From contig CM053253.1 of assembly GCA_028583405.1 (NCBI GenBank), positions 5,450,796 to 5,514,795 of the forward strand: a stretch of 64,000 nt of DNA, given 5' to 3'. This document shows, piece by piece, positions 61,858-64,000 of this stretch (the first letter of the stretch is position 1; every line of letters begins with the position of its first letter). The translations under genes were made by a program, and so were the position numbers. The stretch is from Pogonophryne albipinna. Taxonomy: Eukaryota > Chordata > Actinopteri > Perciformes > Artedidraconidae. The notes beneath the pieces are model-generated. The model made no database searches. It saw nothing but the letters and a program-made list of their open reading frames with translations, and was not told the origin of the DNA.

Positions 61858-63121
61858 GCGTGGTTAAAAAAGACTGCAGCTGGGCGTAGATTACTCGCTC
61901 CAGGGCTTTGGATAAAAAAGGCAGCTGGGAGATGGGCCTAAAATTTGCAAGAATGCAGGGGTCGAGATTTTTTTTTTTAAGAAGTGGCTTGACCACGGCA
62001 TGTTTGAAGGCAGATGGGACACATCCTGAGCTGAGAGAGGTGTTTATAAGTAATAAAATACTTGCTCCAACTGAATCGAAAACGTCTCTGAGAAGGCGAG
62101 AGGGAATACTGTCTGAGGTGCAGTTTGTCGGCCGCAGGTGCATGACTACATCCGAGAGAGAAGAGAGTGATATAGGCTCAAAGTGGTCGAGGACAGCAGG
62201 ACACAGAAGAGGAGCAGAATCTGGGTTAGCACTAGTGTGGGCTAGCCTAAGAGCAGATACTTTTTCAATAAAAAATGACAGAAATTTATCACAGAGAGTA
62301 GTCGATGGTACAATTGGAGAAACATCACAGGGATTAATGATCGAGTTGAGGACATTAAAAAGAACCTGAGGTTTGTGGCTGTTTTTAGATATTAACAGAG
62401 AAATATGCTCTGTTTTGGCTGCTTTGACTGCCGTCTGATAGTCAGAAAGGCAAGCACGAAGGATTTCTAAGGAGACATGGAGTTTGTCCTTTTTCCATTT
62501 TCTCTCTGCACGCCTGCAAGCGCGTCTGAGAGCACGAGTACAGTCATTGAGCCACGGCTGTGGGCGAACTTTGGTGCGTCTGAGCGTAAACGGAGCAACA
62601 GAGTCAAGTATTTGTGTACATGTCGAGTCAAACATAGAGATAAGCTCATCAGCACTAAGCGCACAGTTCATCTCTAATTTACAGATCAGAGAAGTATTAA
62701 AAGCATCAGAAAACTGTGAGGCCGTCAACGGGTTAATTAAACGCAGACGACGTGCAGGGACTCGCGACTCGAGCCCTGCGCTAGGACTCGAGGTTGTAAA
62801 CACAACAGGTAAATGGTCTGAGATACCTGTTGCTTCACAGATTTCACCCACAGATACAGATAGTCCAAACGATAATACTAAATCTAAAATGTGTCCTTTT
62901 TCGTGTGTTGGGCCAGCCACGGACTGAACTAGACCAAAAGAATCGAGGAGATTTAAAAAGTCCCTAACCAGGGGTTTGGACTCACAACACACATGTACAT
63001 TAAAATCTCCGGAGATCAAAACACGATCATATGACACCATGATCCCGGACAGAAAGTCAGAGAAGTCATTTATGAAGTCCTTATTGCATTTTGGCGGACG
63101 ATATACAACAGCACAGAGCAC
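61823..63121 (-). pseudogene. L2 endonuclease (partial), linker and RT N-terminus
   Basis: A 432-codon minus-strand frame. It contains VVYRPPKCNKDF, the endonuclease core LISGDFNVHVC, GPTHEKGHILDLVLS and GISDHLPVVF with the catalytic Asp-His. A basic linker (RRTKVRPQPWLNDCTRALRR) follows, then RT fingers (VVKPLLKKKNLDPC, LANFRPISQLPF, FQSGF). It ends at a stop created by the homopolymer frameshift at 61825-61829. Homology continues upstream of the first Met to about 63175. Confidence 0.9.
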
Positions 63122-63180
63122 AGGCGAGGCCGGATTTAGTTCAAACAGCTGTAACTCAAAGCTAGCGTAGCTTGTTACAG

Positions 63181-63782
63181 GGTGAAGCTTACTTCAGTCA
63201 CTATGTTACTGAAGTAAATAAAGGAGTCCAATGAAGGAGTTTCAGGCAGGGGGGAGTGTGTGGTAGAGAAACTCCCTCTGGAGGTAACCTAGCCTTTGCA
63301 GACCATTTACATGCACACAAACCTATACAACTAACTATATTAAAGGGAAAACCCCCCAACAACATAATAGTGACTCTTTTGAAACTAGCGGAAGCAAGCA
63401 GAAATAACACATTGTACTTCTTTTAACACAGTTTGTAACGCATCAATGGGAGTCTACCAATCAGAGGGTCAGTCAACGTGTCGAAGTGTCCCATTAGATA
63501 CTGAACCCCAAATTGCTTCCCTTAGGCATGTGTCAGCGTCAGCAAAATCACATAATGGATGGTAGTAGGACGAGTGATTTATGGTTGCAAAAAGGTAGAT
63601 TTGGCTGCAACCAACAGAACTGAGTCTATGCCTCATCCCATTCATGTACCAGAAGCTACTTTGAGTTTCAGTCCACATGTCCCGCCTTATGCTCTAAGGG
63701 GCCTTTTGAATATTTAACTTGCACCACATTGTTTTTCTATTCCCAACCTTAATGAAAATATACTTTAGTTGTTATATTGTCG
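63181..63782. other. Non-coding stretch
   Basis: No gene. A 69-codon minus-strand frame at 63469-63678 was not recognised. Confidence 0.35.
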
Positions 63783-63833
63783 ATGCTTTCCTGATTGTAC
63801 ATTACAATTTGTAATGTACAATCAGGAAAGCAT
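63783..63833. repeat. Perfect 25-bp hairpin with 1-nt loop
   Basis: ATGCTTTCCTGATTGTACAT (continuing TACAA) is followed by one T and then its exact inverted complement. It sits directly before the SINE-like sequence. Confidence 0.92.
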
Positions 63834-63837
63834 TTGG

Positions 63838-64000
63838 GACGGGTGGCGCAGTGGTCTGTGCGTTTGATCATCAGTTGGGGAACTCCAGTTCGAAACCCGC
63901 TCCCGCCCCACTGCGTCAGGCCGTTGTGTCCTTGGGCAAGACACTTCACCCGAATTTGCTCCTGTGGGTATTGTCCACAGTAGATGACCATTACATGTAT
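63838..64000 (+). repeat. tRNA-derived SINE-like element, cut by window edge
   Basis: The sequence carries an A-box-like TGGCGCAGTGG and a B-box-like AGTTCGAAACC at tRNA-like spacing, followed by CCTTGGGCAAGACACTTCAC, a body motif common in fish retroposons (memory). The 3' end is outside the window. Confidence 0.55.

Larger units (their letters stand above)
60445..63180 (-). mobile_element. L2-clade LINE, minus strand, nearly intact ORF
   Basis: Read on the minus strand, it starts inside the endonuclease (from about 63175, SYASFELQLFELN then VVYRPPKCN), passes through a full reverse transcriptase and ends with a 3' UTR and a (TTTGA)n tail (plus-strand TCAAA repeats at about 60450-60472). 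The 5' part of the endonuclease is missing. The catalytic YADD box is intact (61447-61458). One frameshift in an A5/T5 run at 61825-61829 splits an otherwise open frame of roughly 830 codons. It is much less decayed than the copy at 965-3625 and belongs to a different L2 subfamily. Confidence 0.93.

Noticed and set aside
61142..62927. Plus-strand frames opposite the L2 LINE
   Set aside because: Shadows. The minus strand carries clear endonuclease and RT motifs.
63838..63915. Possible functional tRNA gene
   Set aside because: A- and B-box-like motifs are present, but no cloverleaf with paired acceptor and anticodon stems could be drawn. A SINE head fits better.

Overview
This is a stretch of vertebrate nuclear genome, almost certainly from a ray-finned (teleost) fish. 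The evidence is intron-containing immune-receptor genes of the fish CMRF35/CD300 and pIgR-like type, L2-clade LINEs with fish-type 3' ends, hAT, piggyBac and other DNA-transposon remnants, and very many long (CA/GT)n microsatellites. There is no operon structure, CRISPR array, rRNA gene or other prokaryotic hallmark. The species cannot be named from the sequence alone.

Layout. 1-3.6 kb: an unidentified open frame, then a 5'-truncated and broken L2 LINE (+). 3.9-6.36 kb: a Myb/SANT-like domain fragment of a probable DNA transposon, running into a 1.8-kb minisatellite block whose periods (45, 36, 60 and about 12 bp) are all multiples of three. 6.36-7.55 kb and 12.55-17.98 kb: two copies of one repeat unit, the second interrupted by nested insertions that include the 5' half of another LINE. 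Between them lie fossil exons of the receptor family (10.64-11.3 kb).

19.75-37.86 kb is the functional core: two tandem, same-strand receptor genes of the CD300/CMRF35-like family. Gene A (19751-25680; 7 exons, 389 aa) has two V-type Ig domains, a Ser/Thr-rich stalk, an uncharged TM segment and a tail in which both ITIM-like sites have lost key residues. Gene B (31635-37858; 7 exons, 346 aa) has one V domain, a TM segment with a lysine, and a tail with two canonical ITIM cores. Both full exon chains stay in frame across all splice junctions, and their 5' flanks are homologous. They are separated by a 5.06-kb piggyBac element (26397-31459) with TTAA target duplication, roughly 1-kb inverted arms and an intron-containing, slightly damaged PGBD-type transposase. 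A textbook non-autonomous hAT element with a perfect 8-bp target duplication sits in intron 1 of gene B.

38-60.4 kb holds no supportable coding gene. It contains microsatellites (some over 130 bp of pure GT), two L2 3' ends in opposite orientation, a 382-bp TTAA-flanked inverted-repeat element, fold-back repeats and one possible non-coding first exon (about 43.6-43.8 kb). 60.44-63.18 kb is a second L2 LINE (-), nearly intact with a YADD catalytic box and one visible homopolymer frameshift. The window ends in a tRNA-derived SINE-like head.

The most interesting biology is the paired receptor locus: one gene keeps inhibitory motifs together with an activating-type TM lysine, while its neighbour has lost the ITIM cores and left a fossil of a tail exon. 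Fossil exons and transposon insertions around the pair point to birth-and-death evolution.
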